Assembly: GCF_003584015.1 (NCBI RefSeq)
Contig: NZ_QXFM01000057.1
Location: 18,649-82,648 of the forward strand
Source of the DNA: Aurantiacibacter xanthus
GTDB taxonomy: Bacteria > Pseudomonadota > Alphaproteobacteria > Sphingomonadales > Sphingomonadaceae
Direction: 5' to 3'
DNA: 64,000 nucleotides
Shown: positions 39,082 through 47,384 of the stretch, piece by piece
How positions within the stretch are numbered: position 1 is the first letter of the stretch
Layout: each line of letters starts with the position of its first letter
The notes under the pieces: model-generated
Seen by the model: only the letters and a program-made list of their open reading frames with translations
The model's database searches: none
What the model was told of the DNA's origin: nothing
Translations under genes and position numbers: made by a program

Positions 39082-40383
39082 ATGCGCGTGACAATGATCG
39101 GCTCGGGCTATGTCGGCCTGGTTTCCGGGGCTTGCTTTGCCGACTTCGGCCATGACGTCACCTGCGTCGACAAGGACCAGACCAAGATCGACGCCCTCAA
39201 GCAGGGCAAGATTCCGATCTACGAGCCCGGCCTTGAGGCGCTGGTCGAGAACAACGTGCGCGCTGGCCGCCTGACCTTCACCACCGATCTGAAGGCGGGC
39301 GTAGTCGGCGCCGATGCGGTGTTCATCGCGGTCGGCACCCCGTCGCGCCGCGGCGATGGCCATGCCGACCTCACCTATGTTCACGCCGCCGCCGAGGAAA
39401 TCGCGCAGAGCCTCGAAGGCTTCACCGTGATCGTCAACAAGTCGACCGTGCCGGTGGGGACGGGCGACGAAGTGGCGCGGATCGTCAAGGAAGCCAACCC
39501 GCAAGCCGATTTCGCGGTGGTGTCGAACCCCGAGTTCCTGCGCGAAGGCGCGGCGATTGACGACTTCAAGCGCCCCGACCGCATCGTGATCGGCGGCGAC
39601 GATGCGCGCGGCCTCGAAGTTATGCGCGAGATTTACCGTCCGCTTTATCTCAACAAGTCGCCCATCGTCGAGATGAGCCGCCGCTCGGCCGAGCTGACCA
39701 AGTATGCGGGCAACGCCTTCCTCGCCACCAAGATCTCTTTCATCAACGAAATCGCCGATCTGTGCGAAAAGGTCGGCGGCGATGTGCAGGATGTCGCGCG
39801 CGGGATCGGGCTCGACAACCGCATCGGCCCCAAGTTCCTCCATGCCGGCCCCGGCTATGGCGGCAGCTGTTTCCCCAAGGACACGCTCGCCCTGCTCAAG
39901 ACCAGCCAGGACTACGACGCGCCGCAGCGCATCGTGGAGGCCGTGGTGTCGGTCAACGACAACCGCAAGCGCGCGATGGGCCGCAAGATCATCAACGCGC
40001 TGGATGGCGATGTGCGCGGCAAGACGGTCGCCCTGCTCGGCCTGACCTTCAAGCCCAACACCGACGACATGCGCGACAGCCCCTCCATCGCCATCGTGCA
40101 GACGTTGCAGGACGCCGGAGCGAAGGTGAAGGTCTACGATCCGCAGGGCGAGGAACAGGCGCGCCTGGTGTTGCAGGATGTCGAATATTGCAGCTCGCCC
40201 TACGAGGCTGTCGAGGGCGCGGATGCGCTGTCGATCGTGACCGAGTGGGACGAGTTCCGCGCGCTCGACCTGCGCCGGGTGCTGACCATGCTGAAGCAGC
40301 CGGTGCTGGTCGATCTGCGCAACATCTACGACCGCGATCAGGCCGAAAGCCTCGGCTACAAATATGTCGGGATCGGTCGCTGA
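39082..40383 (+). CDS. ugd: UDP-glucose 6-dehydrogenase
   Basis: A 433-residue protein. MRVTMIGSGYVGLVSGACF is the NAD site, 'PVGTGDEVARIV' the linker, GYGGSCFPKDT the catalytic Cys (about 263), and 'GLTFKPNTDDMRDSPSI' the C-terminal domain. It oxidises UDP-glucose to UDP-glucuronate, pointing to a uronic-acid-containing exopolysaccharide. A clear terminator hairpin follows at 40421-40455. Confidence 0.95.
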   Translation: MRVTMIGSGYVGLVSGACFADFGHDVTCVDKDQTKIDALKQGKIPIYEPGLEALVENNVRAGRLTFTTDLKAGVVGADAVFIAVGTPSRRGDGHADLTYVHAAAEEIAQSLEGFTVIVNKSTVPVGTGDEVARIVKEANPQADFAVVSNPEFLREGAAIDDFKRPDRIVIGGDDARGLEVMREIYRPLYLNKSPIVEMSRRSAELTKYAGNAFLATKISFINEIADLCEKVGGDVQDVARGIGLDNRIGPKFLHAGPGYGGSCFPKDTLALLKTSQDYDAPQRIVEAVVSVNDNRKRAMGRKIINALDGDVRGKTVALLGLTFKPNTDDMRDSPSIAIVQTLQDAGAKVKVYDPQGEEQARLVLQDVEYCSSPYEAVEGADALSIVTEWDEFRALDLRRVLTMLKQPVLVDLRNIYDRDQAESLGYKYVGIGR

Positions 40384-40420
40384 CCGGCCCTGAGGGCTGA
40401 CCCTTTACGTGAAAGCCTGT

Positions 40421-40464
40421 CGGGGGCTGGCTGCTGTGACGGCGGCCAGCCCCCGCAGCATTTT
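40421..40464 (+). terminator. Rho-independent terminator of ugd
   Basis: CGGGGGCTGGC (40421-40431) and GCCAGCCCCCG (40445-40455) form a perfect 11-bp stem with a 13-base loop, followed by CAGCATTTTG. It separates ugd from the convergent lasso-cluster nucleotidyltransferase gene. Confidence 0.75.
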
Positions 40465-40476
40465 GCGGCCAGTGCC

Positions 40477-41550
40477 TTACGAGATCTCTTCGTAATGGCG
40501 GCGCATGTCGCCGAGCCGGGCCTGGCCGAACTCCCGCGCAAACCGTAGCGGCCGTGCAACAGCCCCGTCGGTCCACTGCCATAACAGGCCCGAACGCCGC
40601 CAGCGGCGCTCCTGATCGCCCTGCGCATGGAGCAAGGCGGCCATCCAGCGCGATTCGGCAGCGGTGGTGGGGGCATCCTCACTATCGCCATCGCGCAACC
40701 GGAACGCCGCCGCGGCCAGATCGGTGGCAAAGGTCCACAGGCGCAACACCCCGATCTCGCGCGCATAGTCGTCGTAGGCCGCGCGCTGAGCCGCTTCGAG
40801 CGCGGAGGTGACGACGAACAGCTCGTGCGCGTAGTGCAGCCACACCTCATCGTTTCTTATCGCCTTGCCGAGGCTGCTGGCGGTGAGCATCGCTGCATCC
40901 ATGTCGCTCATCACCGGGACCTCGCGCCCGCCGACCCCGGCGATCCGGGCCGCCGCGATAATCCGCGCGATGTCGGTCGGCGCGGGCGTTCCGGGTTGCC
41001 GGACCTTGTGATGGAGATCGACGGTGGTTCCGCCGTTGACCGGCAGATGCGGCGATTCGCCGAGATAGTCGTGCCACCACTTGCTGGTCGCAGGAATCGG
41101 CGAATGGAATCCGTTGGCCGCCAGCACATCGATGGCCGAGCGGTAATCCGCGCTGGTCACCAGAATATCGGTATCCTGCGCAGGCCGGGCGTCATAGCTG
41201 CCATAAATGGCGTGCGCCCGCAGCACGCCCTTCATCGAGATGGCCCTGATCCCGTGGGTCCGCAGGATGCTGCACACCGTGGCCGTAACCCCGAGGTTGG
41301 CCATGTTCCGGAACAGACAGGCCTCGCGTCTGGCCTTCACCTCGGCCAGGCGATTCGCTGGTATAACGATTCGCGCCCGGTTCAGTCCTTCGGCAACGAG
41401 CAGCAGGCACTTGTTCTCGCTGGCCAGGTCAAGCACCGCAGACCAGTCGGTTGCGCGATGCCGCCAAGGCGCATCCTCGCCCGGATAGACCCATTGGCGC
41501 AGTGCCCCCAACAAGGGCTCCAGAATCATTTTTGAGGCATTATCAGTCAT
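40477..41550 (-). CDS. Nucleotidyltransferase-family protein of lasso-peptide cluster
   Basis: About 357 residues of the PF14907-type 'uncharacterised nucleotidyltransferase' family. 'ISMKGVLRAHAIYGSYDARPAQDTDILV' holds the core (Gly-Ser spaced to Asp-x-Asp), preceded by 'CLFRNMANLGVTATVCSIL' and followed by 'PVNGGTTVDLHHKV' (third acidic residue). Members occur in lasso-peptide clusters together with HPr-like kinases and are thought to decorate the peptide. It is divergent from the precursor gene, with about 270 bases between starts. The ATG at 41550 is preferred; GTG codons at 41562/41559 are possible. The modification made is unknown. Confidence 0.8.
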   Translation of the reverse strand: MTDNASKMILEPLLGALRQWVYPGEDAPWRHRATDWSAVLDLASENKCLLLVAEGLNRARIVIPANRLAEVKARREACLFRNMANLGVTATVCSILRTHGIRAISMKGVLRAHAIYGSYDARPAQDTDILVTSADYRSAIDVLAANGFHSPIPATSKWWHDYLGESPHLPVNGGTTVDLHHKVRQPGTPAPTDIARIIAAARIAGVGGREVPVMSDMDAAMLTASSLGKAIRNDEVWLHYAHELFVVTSALEAAQRAAYDDYAREIGVLRLWTFATDLAAAAFRLRDGDSEDAPTTAAESRWMAALLHAQGDQERRWRRSGLLWQWTDGAVARPLRFAREFGQARLGDMRRHYEEIS

Positions 41551-41824
41551 TTGATCCACCACGCCTTGCTGCTTCCAAAGCTTTACCGCCTCGGAGACAA
41601 GACGAATATGGCCTCCTGATAACGAACATCAATTGTGACAGGACTGTCCCATTTTAGCACCCACTGCTGCACCGCACCACAATATGGTTGCTAAGACGTT
41701 AACTCTATGTGATCGGACTCATCAGACGAGCCTGGCAATCAGCATTCAGTGCCGGGCACTCGCTGGGGTCGCACCCATGTGATGCAAACAAACACCTGTT
41801 TAACAACGTAAATGGAGGCAAATG

Positions 41825-41965
41825 ATGGCCAAGAAGACCTACGAAGCTCCGAAGTTCGAAAAGCTGGGTTCGTTCGAAGCGATGACCAAGGGTTCGTCGG
41901 ACGGCAACTTCACCGACGCCGTGTTCCCGAGCGACACGCCGAGGGGCGAGCTGACCTTCTCGTAA
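41825..41965 (+). CDS. Lasso peptide precursor (A)
   Basis: A 46-residue peptide starting MAKKTYEAPKFEKLGSF. The leader matches the lasso recognition pattern Y-x2-P-x-(L/F)-x3-G-x5-T-x: Tyr6, Pro9, Phe11, Gly15 and Thr21 at position -2. Cleavage after Lys22 would leave a 24-residue core beginning GSSDGNFTD, where Gly1 can bond to the Asp9 side chain to give a nine-residue ring. The core tail is Pro/Phe-rich and ends LTFS. TGGAGG at 41813-41818 precedes two adjacent ATGs (41822, 41825); the second has better spacing. The gene is followed by a strong terminator and the B1-B2-C-K-D genes. Ring position is predicted, not shown. Confidence 0.88.
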   Translation: MAKKTYEAPKFEKLGSFEAMTKGSSDGNFTDAVFPSDTPRGELTFS

Positions 41966-41984
41966 GGTTCGGCAATCAAGAGAA

Positions 41985-42011
41985 ACGGCCGCTTCGGCGG
42001 CCGTTTTTTTT
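41985..42011 (+). terminator. Strong terminator/attenuator between precursor and B1
   Basis: ACGGCCGC-TTCG-GCGGCCGT followed by eight T: an 8-bp perfect stem with a stable UUCG-type tetraloop. It sits 19 bases after the precursor stop and 63 bases before B1. This layout would give abundant precursor message and lower read-through into the enzyme genes. Confidence 0.85.
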
Positions 42012-42074
42012 GGCAGGTTCCGACAGGCGGCGGGCTCTTGTGCCCTTGCTGCGTTCGAGATAGAGCTCAAGTGG

Positions 42075-42362
42075 ATGAATTCAGGGGATTCAAGCGCTAT
42101 GTATCGTCGCTGCGAGGATCTTGTGGTGTGCGATCTGGATGGCGGAAGCGCATTGCTCGATCTCAATACGAGCACCTATTTCAAGCTCAACGGCACCGCC
42201 AGTTTCATCTGGGAAAAGCTCGGCGATCAGCCGATGGATGCCGATATGCTCGCCGAAGAGCTGATCAAGGTCTATGATGTCGAGAAGGCCGTGTGCCTGC
42301 CCGACATCCAGTACGTTCTCAACGAACTCGCAACGGCGAATCTGATCACGGATCAACCCTAG
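42075..42362 (+). CDS. Lasso B1: PqqD-like RiPP recognition element
   Basis: A 95-residue PqqD-fold protein: 'DLDGGSALLDLNTSTYFKLNGTASFIWEKL' is the typical strand-strand-helix start and 'LAEELIKVYDVEKAVCLPDIQYVLNEL' the helical end. B1 binds the conserved leader Tyr/Pro segment and presents the precursor to protease B2. The ATG at 42075 is used; an internal Met at 42099 would also retain the fold. Its stop directly abuts the B2 ATG (TAGATG). Confidence 0.9.
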   Translation: MNSGDSSAMYRRCEDLVVCDLDGGSALLDLNTSTYFKLNGTASFIWEKLGDQPMDADMLAEELIKVYDVEKAVCLPDIQYVLNELATANLITDQP

Positions 42363-42785
42363 ATGAATGTGCGGCGCGCTTTCGTCCTCGGCTCCAGACA
42401 TTTCGCACTGCTTTGCAAGACTCTGGCCGTAGTGGTCACGATGCGTCTGGCTCTGCTGGTGACGAAGCATCGGCACATTGCCCAGCACATCACGGTTAAG
42501 CCCGCCCCTTCCGGTTACGTGCGCGAGGCTTCCACGCTGGCCTGGGCGGTTCGGAACACCGCCCGCATCGTTCCCTTCGCCCATTGCCTGACGCAGGCGC
42601 TCAGCCTGCAATACCTGCTCGGCCAGCAGGGCATGACCTCGACCATCCGGGTCGGCGTGCAGATGGCCCGCAACGGCACCCTCGATTCGCATGCCTGGCT
42701 GATTCATGACGGCACCGTCTTGTTGGGGGGCAGCGAGAACGAACTTGCCGCTTTCACCAAGATGGTCGACCTGACCCCGTCCTGA
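42363..42785 (+). CDS. Lasso B2: transglutaminase-like leader peptidase
   Basis: A 140-residue protein with the Cys-His-acid layout of lasso B2 proteases: PFAHCLTQALSLQYLL (Cys75), IRVGVQMARNGTLDSHAWL (His110) and 'IHDGTVLLGG' (Asp about 116). It removes the leader after the Thr-x pair so the cyclase can use the new N-terminus. It sits immediately after B1 and one base before the cyclase start, with separate B1 and B2 rather than a fused B. Confidence 0.92.
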   Translation: MNVRRAFVLGSRHFALLCKTLAVVVTMRLALLVTKHRHIAQHITVKPAPSGYVREASTLAWAVRNTARIVPFAHCLTQALSLQYLLGQQGMTSTIRVGVQMARNGTLDSHAWLIHDGTVLLGGSENELAAFTKMVDLTPS

Positions 42786-42786
42786 G

Positions 42787-44628
42787 ATGGCTGGCTTCGC
42801 CCTGGCCTGGTCGCGCTCGCAAGGGGCGCTGTCCTTTGCGCGGCTGACCTCTGCCGCACCCGCCTCCACTGCCACGACCATCGACGACACCGTCTTCGCC
42901 GCCGCCGACCGCGCGCGTGGGCTGGAACTGGCCGGCATCTGGCGCGCCGACAACGGCGCCGACCTCATTCGCGAGCTGGGACTGCCGACCGCGTCGCGCC
43001 CGCAGGATATCCTCGCCGCCGGATGGAGCAAATGGTCAACCGGCCTGGCCGACCGCCTGCGCGGCCCCTTCGCCATTGCCATCCTCCAGCGCGATACCAA
43101 CTCGCTTTACCTCGCGCGCGATTTCATGGGCGTCGAGCCGCTGTTTTACACGCGCACCGCCGATGGGCTGGCGCTGTCGTCCTCGCCGGTCGCGGCCCGC
43201 TCGCTCGCCGATGCGCCCGGCGCTGTCCGTCTTGCCGCCGTTTCGAGCTTTCTCGCTGGTTTCCCCGCCGACAAGACCGGCACCTACTACGATAACATCG
43301 CCAGGCTGGCCCCCGGACACTGGATGACGATTTCGCCCGCGGGCGAACGGACCGAGCCGTACTGGACGGTGCAGGCCATCGCGAGTCGCCCGGCGCCAGC
43401 CGATGCCGGCGAGCGCTTCCGCGCCCTGCTCGACCGCTCGGTGGCCAACAGCGCCAGCGATGCGGAGCCGATCGGAGTGCTGCTGAGCGGCGGGCTCGAT
43501 TCCTCGGCCATTTCCGGGGCGCTCATGCATGGACGCACAGGCGGCCCTGCCGTCCAGTCGCTGTCGCTGACCTATCCCGGCAACGAGGGCTGGGCCGACG
43601 GGAAGTATATCGAAGCGCTGCGCGCCTATTTCCCGATGGAACACCACAGCCTGCCGAGCAACGAACACGATCCGCTCGCCAATCTGGAGAGCTACTTTCC
43701 CGTCCTCGACGGACCGAGCTTCGGCTATGGCCTGTCGGTCTCCAACCGGCTGCTGCCGATGGCAGCAGAGCTGGGCTGCCGCTCGCTGTTCCACGGCCAC
43801 GGCGGCGACGAGGTCGTCAGCTATGGCACCGGCAGGCTGAATGAACTGGCGATGCAGGGGCAGTGGCGGCAATTGTGGGCCGAGGCCGAAGGCGCGGCCC
43901 AGCTCTGGTCGATGCCGCGCTGGCGCGTGTTGGACAGATACCTGTTTCACAAGCCGCAGCGACGCTGGCTCGATCGGCAGTGGAAGCGCCTGCACCGGCG
44001 CGCGCAAGCCGATTCGGCGGCGGAGCTGGAAGTCCAGAGCGAGGCCCTGCTCGCCCATCGCCCCGCACACAGCGCGCCCGTGGCACAGCTCTCGCAGGCC
44101 CGCCATACCGAGCGCGACGTGCAGGAAACCGCCATCGCTTCGCCGCTGCAACCGCATGCATTGGAGACCTTGGTTCTGAGCGGGCGGCATCACGGGCTTC
44201 AGGTCAAGCTGCCGTTCTTCGACCGCGATCTGCTCGAATTCTCGGTCAGCCTGCCCTCGGACTGGAAGCTGCGCGACGGCTACACCCGTTATGTGCTGCG
44301 CAAGGCCATCGAAGGCCGCGTGCCCGACAGCGTCACCTGGCGCCGCGACAAGAACGACTTTACCGACGATTTCAAGATCGGCCTGATCGAACGCAGCCCG
44401 CACCTGCGCGATCTCGTATCCTCGGCAAACGGCGACTTGCAGGGCCTTGTAAACCCGCAATGGTTTGGAAAAATCTGGTCCAAAGTAGCACACGACGGAT
44501 CATCGATAACCACTTCCGATGCACGCGCGCTATGGCGCGTCGCAGTGCTGGCGATGTGGCTCGGCAGCGACCGGCGACCGCAGGCGCCGCCCAGGTTGCA
44601 GCCGATTGGAGTTGAGGGCAATGTTTGA
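42787..44628 (+). CDS. Lasso C: asparagine-synthetase-like lasso cyclase
   Basis: A 613-residue protein. The N-terminal glutaminase-like half lacks the catalytic N-terminal Cys (starts MAGFALAW) but keeps 'LARDFMGVEPLFY'. The synthetase half has the PP-loop SGGLDSS (residues 234-240), 'FHGHGGDEVVS' and 'KLPFFDRDLLEFSVSLP'. It adenylates the acidic side chain and closes the macrolactam with the core N-terminus. The C-terminus overlaps the kinase gene by 8 bases. Length fits proteobacterial lasso cyclases. Confidence 0.92.
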   Translation: MAGFALAWSRSQGALSFARLTSAAPASTATTIDDTVFAAADRARGLELAGIWRADNGADLIRELGLPTASRPQDILAAGWSKWSTGLADRLRGPFAIAILQRDTNSLYLARDFMGVEPLFYTRTADGLALSSSPVAARSLADAPGAVRLAAVSSFLAGFPADKTGTYYDNIARLAPGHWMTISPAGERTEPYWTVQAIASRPAPADAGERFRALLDRSVANSASDAEPIGVLLSGGLDSSAISGALMHGRTGGPAVQSLSLTYPGNEGWADGKYIEALRAYFPMEHHSLPSNEHDPLANLESYFPVLDGPSFGYGLSVSNRLLPMAAELGCRSLFHGHGGDEVVSYGTGRLNELAMQGQWRQLWAEAEGAAQLWSMPRWRVLDRYLFHKPQRRWLDRQWKRLHRRAQADSAAELEVQSEALLAHRPAHSAPVAQLSQARHTERDVQETAIASPLQPHALETLVLSGRHHGLQVKLPFFDRDLLEFSVSLPSDWKLRDGYTRYVLRKAIEGRVPDSVTWRRDKNDFTDDFKIGLIERSPHLRDLVSSANGDLQGLVNPQWFGKIWSKVAHDGSSITTSDARALWRVAVLAMWLGSDRRPQAPPRLQPIGVEGNV

Positions 44629-45550
44629 GCAAAGCGGGGGGCTTTACGACGCTTTCGGGCTAACCATCGAAAGCGATATCCCCCTCAACGAACTTCGCCC
44701 CGCCGCTCCCGGCGCGGTGCCCGATATCCGTTTCGTCAACCGGCCCATCGGGCGCGACCTGCCCCGGCTCGAAGACGGCATCGTCATGGACTATGCCGAT
44801 CCCGCCGGCGTGGTGATGGCGTGGCCCGACGTCGCCGCCTTCCGGCTGGTCGACAAGGGGACGGTATGGGTCGAGAAATATCCCGACGTGCCCGAATCCT
44901 ATGTCGCCTTCCCGATCCTCGGCCCGATCATGGCCTGGATGCTGAACTGGCGCGAGTTCTTCATCATCCATGCCAGCGCCATCGACATCAACGGCAAGAC
45001 GGTTGCCCTGATGGGCGACAAGCTCGCCGGCAAGTCGACCACGGCGGCCGCCTTCATTCGCGCGGGCTATCCGCTCGTCACCGACGACCTGCTGGCAATC
45101 ACCTTCGATGATGGCGGCACCCCGGTGTGCCATCCGGCCTTCCCCCAGCTCAAGCTGGCCGAGGACGCCGCCGCGAACATTCGCGTCGACGGGGCCGAGG
45201 CTTTGCCGCTCGTTTACGAGGGCTTTTCCAAGCGGCAGCACAAGCTGGCGGGCATGCGCACCGAAGCGGCCAGTCTCGACTATCTGGTCACGCTCGACCG
45301 CGGCGGGACCGCGCCCGGCCTGTTCCCGTTCGACACCGCCGCAGCAATCGCGGCGATCAACCGGTTCAGCTACATGCCCCGCTTCGCCGACGCCCCCTGG
45401 ACGCCAGCCGACAAGGCGCGGCACTTCCGCGCCTGCGCGACCCTAGCCGACAAGGCCACGGTCGCCCGGCTGCAAATCCCGGACGATCTGGGTCGTCTGC
45501 ATGAAACGGTGGAGCTTGTCGCGACTGCGCTCGATCGGATCGAGGCATGA
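44621..45550 (+). CDS. HPr-kinase-like protein (lasso tailoring kinase K)
   Basis: A 309-residue protein. The N-terminal part (about 1-110) is unlike HPrK; the C-terminal half carries the P-loop MGDKLAGKSTTAAAFI (Lys138) followed by 'YPLVTDDLLAI' (the Asp-Asp of HPrK) and 'KLAEDAAANIRVDGAEALPLVYEGFSKRQHKL'. Relatives in paeninodin-type clusters phosphorylate the C-terminal Ser of the precursor, and this precursor does end in Ser. The start overlaps the cyclase end and the stop overlaps the transporter start (ATGA), so C, K and D are translationally coupled. Confidence 0.85.
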   Translation: MFEQSGGLYDAFGLTIESDIPLNELRPAAPGAVPDIRFVNRPIGRDLPRLEDGIVMDYADPAGVVMAWPDVAAFRLVDKGTVWVEKYPDVPESYVAFPILGPIMAWMLNWREFFIIHASAIDINGKTVALMGDKLAGKSTTAAAFIRAGYPLVTDDLLAITFDDGGTPVCHPAFPQLKLAEDAAANIRVDGAEALPLVYEGFSKRQHKLAGMRTEAASLDYLVTLDRGGTAPGLFPFDTAAAIAAINRFSYMPRFADAPWTPADKARHFRACATLADKATVARLQIPDDLGRLHETVELVATALDRIEA

Positions 45551-47325
45551 TCGCCAGCCTCAACCGCTTTGTCACCTTTCTGTGGCGGCTGACCAACGGA
45601 CGGATCGGCATTGCGCTGGCGCTGAACGTGCTGGCCAGCTTTACCGAAGGCGTCTCGCTGTTCCTGCTGATCCCGCTCATCGCCACGATTGATGCGGGCC
45701 GCTCGGGCAACGCGATCGACATTCCGGTCATCGGCGATCTGATGCAGCGCTTCCAGCCCAGCCTCGGGCTGCTGCTGGTGGGCTTTGTCCTCCTGATCGC
45801 GGTGCAGGGCACCCTGATCCGCAGCAAGACCGTCTACCTCACCACTGTCATGCATCACGCCATCGACCGGCTGCGCCAGGCCTTCTTCGTGCGCGCCGGC
45901 AACGCGCAGTGGGAGGTGCTGCAGCAGACGCGGGTGTCCGATCTCAGCAATATGCTCACGGTCGAAACCGGCCGGGTGCAGATCGCCGCAGCCAACCTGA
46001 TGAGCCTGCTGCAGGCGCTGATCCTGCTGGCAACCTATCTGGTGATGGCCTTGCTGGTTTCCTGGCAGATGGCGCTGTTCGCCGCTGTCATCGGCCTTGT
46101 CATGTTCGCCGCGCTCTATCCGATCCGGCGGCAGGCGACTCGGTTCGGGCAGGACGTGGGCCAGATGTTCCGCGAGCAGAACCGCACCCTGCTCGAATTC
46201 CTCACCGGGATCCGGGTAGCCAAGTCGTTCCTGATCGAAGACGCCTATGCCAAGCGTTTCTGGCAAAGGCTCACGCTGATCCGCCGCTCGACCCTGCGCT
46301 ACACCCGCATCAGCACGCTTGGCACGTTCAGCTTTCAGGTGATGAGCGCGATTGCGGCGGCGGCTTTCATCTGGGTCGCGGTCGAGGTTGCGCAGCTCGA
46401 TTTCGGGCGGCTGATCGTGCTGCTGCTGATCTTCCTCCGCCTCGCGCCGCGCTTCGGGGCGATTCAGGAATCGATCCAGAACCTGTTGTCCAACCTCCCC
46501 GCCTTCGACAGCTTCCGCGAACAGACGACCATGTTTGCCGAGGCGGCCGAGCCGAAGGGCAAACGCAGCGAGGCCGCCCCGCCCTTCACCGACGAAGTGC
46601 GACTCGAAGGTCTGTCGCTGAGCTATCCGGGGGCAGCGAAACCGGCGCTCGACGATGTGAGCCTGTCGATCAAGTTCGGTCGTATCACCGCGCTGATCGG
46701 GCCTTCGGGCAGCGGGAAGAGCACGATTGCCGATCTCGTCATGGGGCTGCTGCGCCCGACGACCGGCAGGATCACCGTCGACGGGGTCGAAATCACCGAC
46801 AGGAACCGCCGCGCCTGGCGCGGGTCGGTCGCCTTCGTGCCGCAGGAGGCGTTCCTGCTGCACGACACCATCGCCGCCAACCTGCGCATCGCCCTGCCCG
46901 ACGCCAGCGACGACCTGCTGTGGTCGGTGCTCGATCAGGCCAAGGCGCTGCCCTTCGTAGAGCAGCTTTCTGACGGGCTCCAGACCGTGGTCGGCGAGCG
47001 CGGCACCCGCCTTTCGGGCGGCGAGCGCCAGCGTATCGCGCTGGCCCGGGCGCTGTTGCGCAAGCCCAAGCTGCTGATCCTCGACGAAGCCACCAGCGCG
47101 CTCGACTGGGAGAACCAGCAGATGATCGCCGCCGACATTGCGGCGATGCGCGGCAAGGTCACGATCCTGACGGTCGCTCACCGCCCCTCGATGATTCGCT
47201 TTGCCGACGACATGATCGCGATCGAAAACGGGCGCTGCGTCGAAAGCGGAACTTTCGCGGCGCTTGCCGCCGATCCGAACAGCCGGCTTGCCGCAATGCT
47301 GCGCGGCGAAGGCACTGAGGTTTAG
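45547..47325 (+). CDS. Lasso D: ABC exporter, fused membrane and ATPase domains
   Basis: A 592-residue half-transporter. Hydrophobic segments lie at about 18-45, 60-85, 140-190 and 250-300. The ATPase has Walker A GPSGSGKST (385-393), 'FVPQEAFLLHDTI' (Q loop), signature LSGGERQRIALARALL (489-504), and Walker B LLILDEATSALD. It probably exports the mature peptide and gives self-protection. No peptidase domain is fused at the N-terminus, as expected when B2 does the cleavage. Last gene of the coupled set. Confidence 0.93.
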   Translation: MIASLNRFVTFLWRLTNGRIGIALALNVLASFTEGVSLFLLIPLIATIDAGRSGNAIDIPVIGDLMQRFQPSLGLLLVGFVLLIAVQGTLIRSKTVYLTTVMHHAIDRLRQAFFVRAGNAQWEVLQQTRVSDLSNMLTVETGRVQIAAANLMSLLQALILLATYLVMALLVSWQMALFAAVIGLVMFAALYPIRRQATRFGQDVGQMFREQNRTLLEFLTGIRVAKSFLIEDAYAKRFWQRLTLIRRSTLRYTRISTLGTFSFQVMSAIAAAAFIWVAVEVAQLDFGRLIVLLLIFLRLAPRFGAIQESIQNLLSNLPAFDSFREQTTMFAEAAEPKGKRSEAAPPFTDEVRLEGLSLSYPGAAKPALDDVSLSIKFGRITALIGPSGSGKSTIADLVMGLLRPTTGRITVDGVEITDRNRRAWRGSVAFVPQEAFLLHDTIAANLRIALPDASDDLLWSVLDQAKALPFVEQLSDGLQTVVGERGTRLSGGERQRIALARALLRKPKLLILDEATSALDWENQQMIAADIAAMRGKVTILTVAHRPSMIRFADDMIAIENGRCVESGTFAALAADPNSRLAAMLRGEGTEV

Positions 47326-47384
47326 CGATCCCCACGACCCATGCTGCGCTGAAACAAAGCGGAGCAATCAGGGTGAGCCCAAGG

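Noticed and set aside
41705..42175. Minus-strand frame covering the lasso precursor
   Set aside because: No ribosome site or recognisable sequence; the plus-strand precursor has a full leader motif, ribosome site and terminator.
45370..47367. Long minus-strand open frame across the lasso exporter
   Set aside because: Antisense to a clear ABC transporter; no recognisable protein features.
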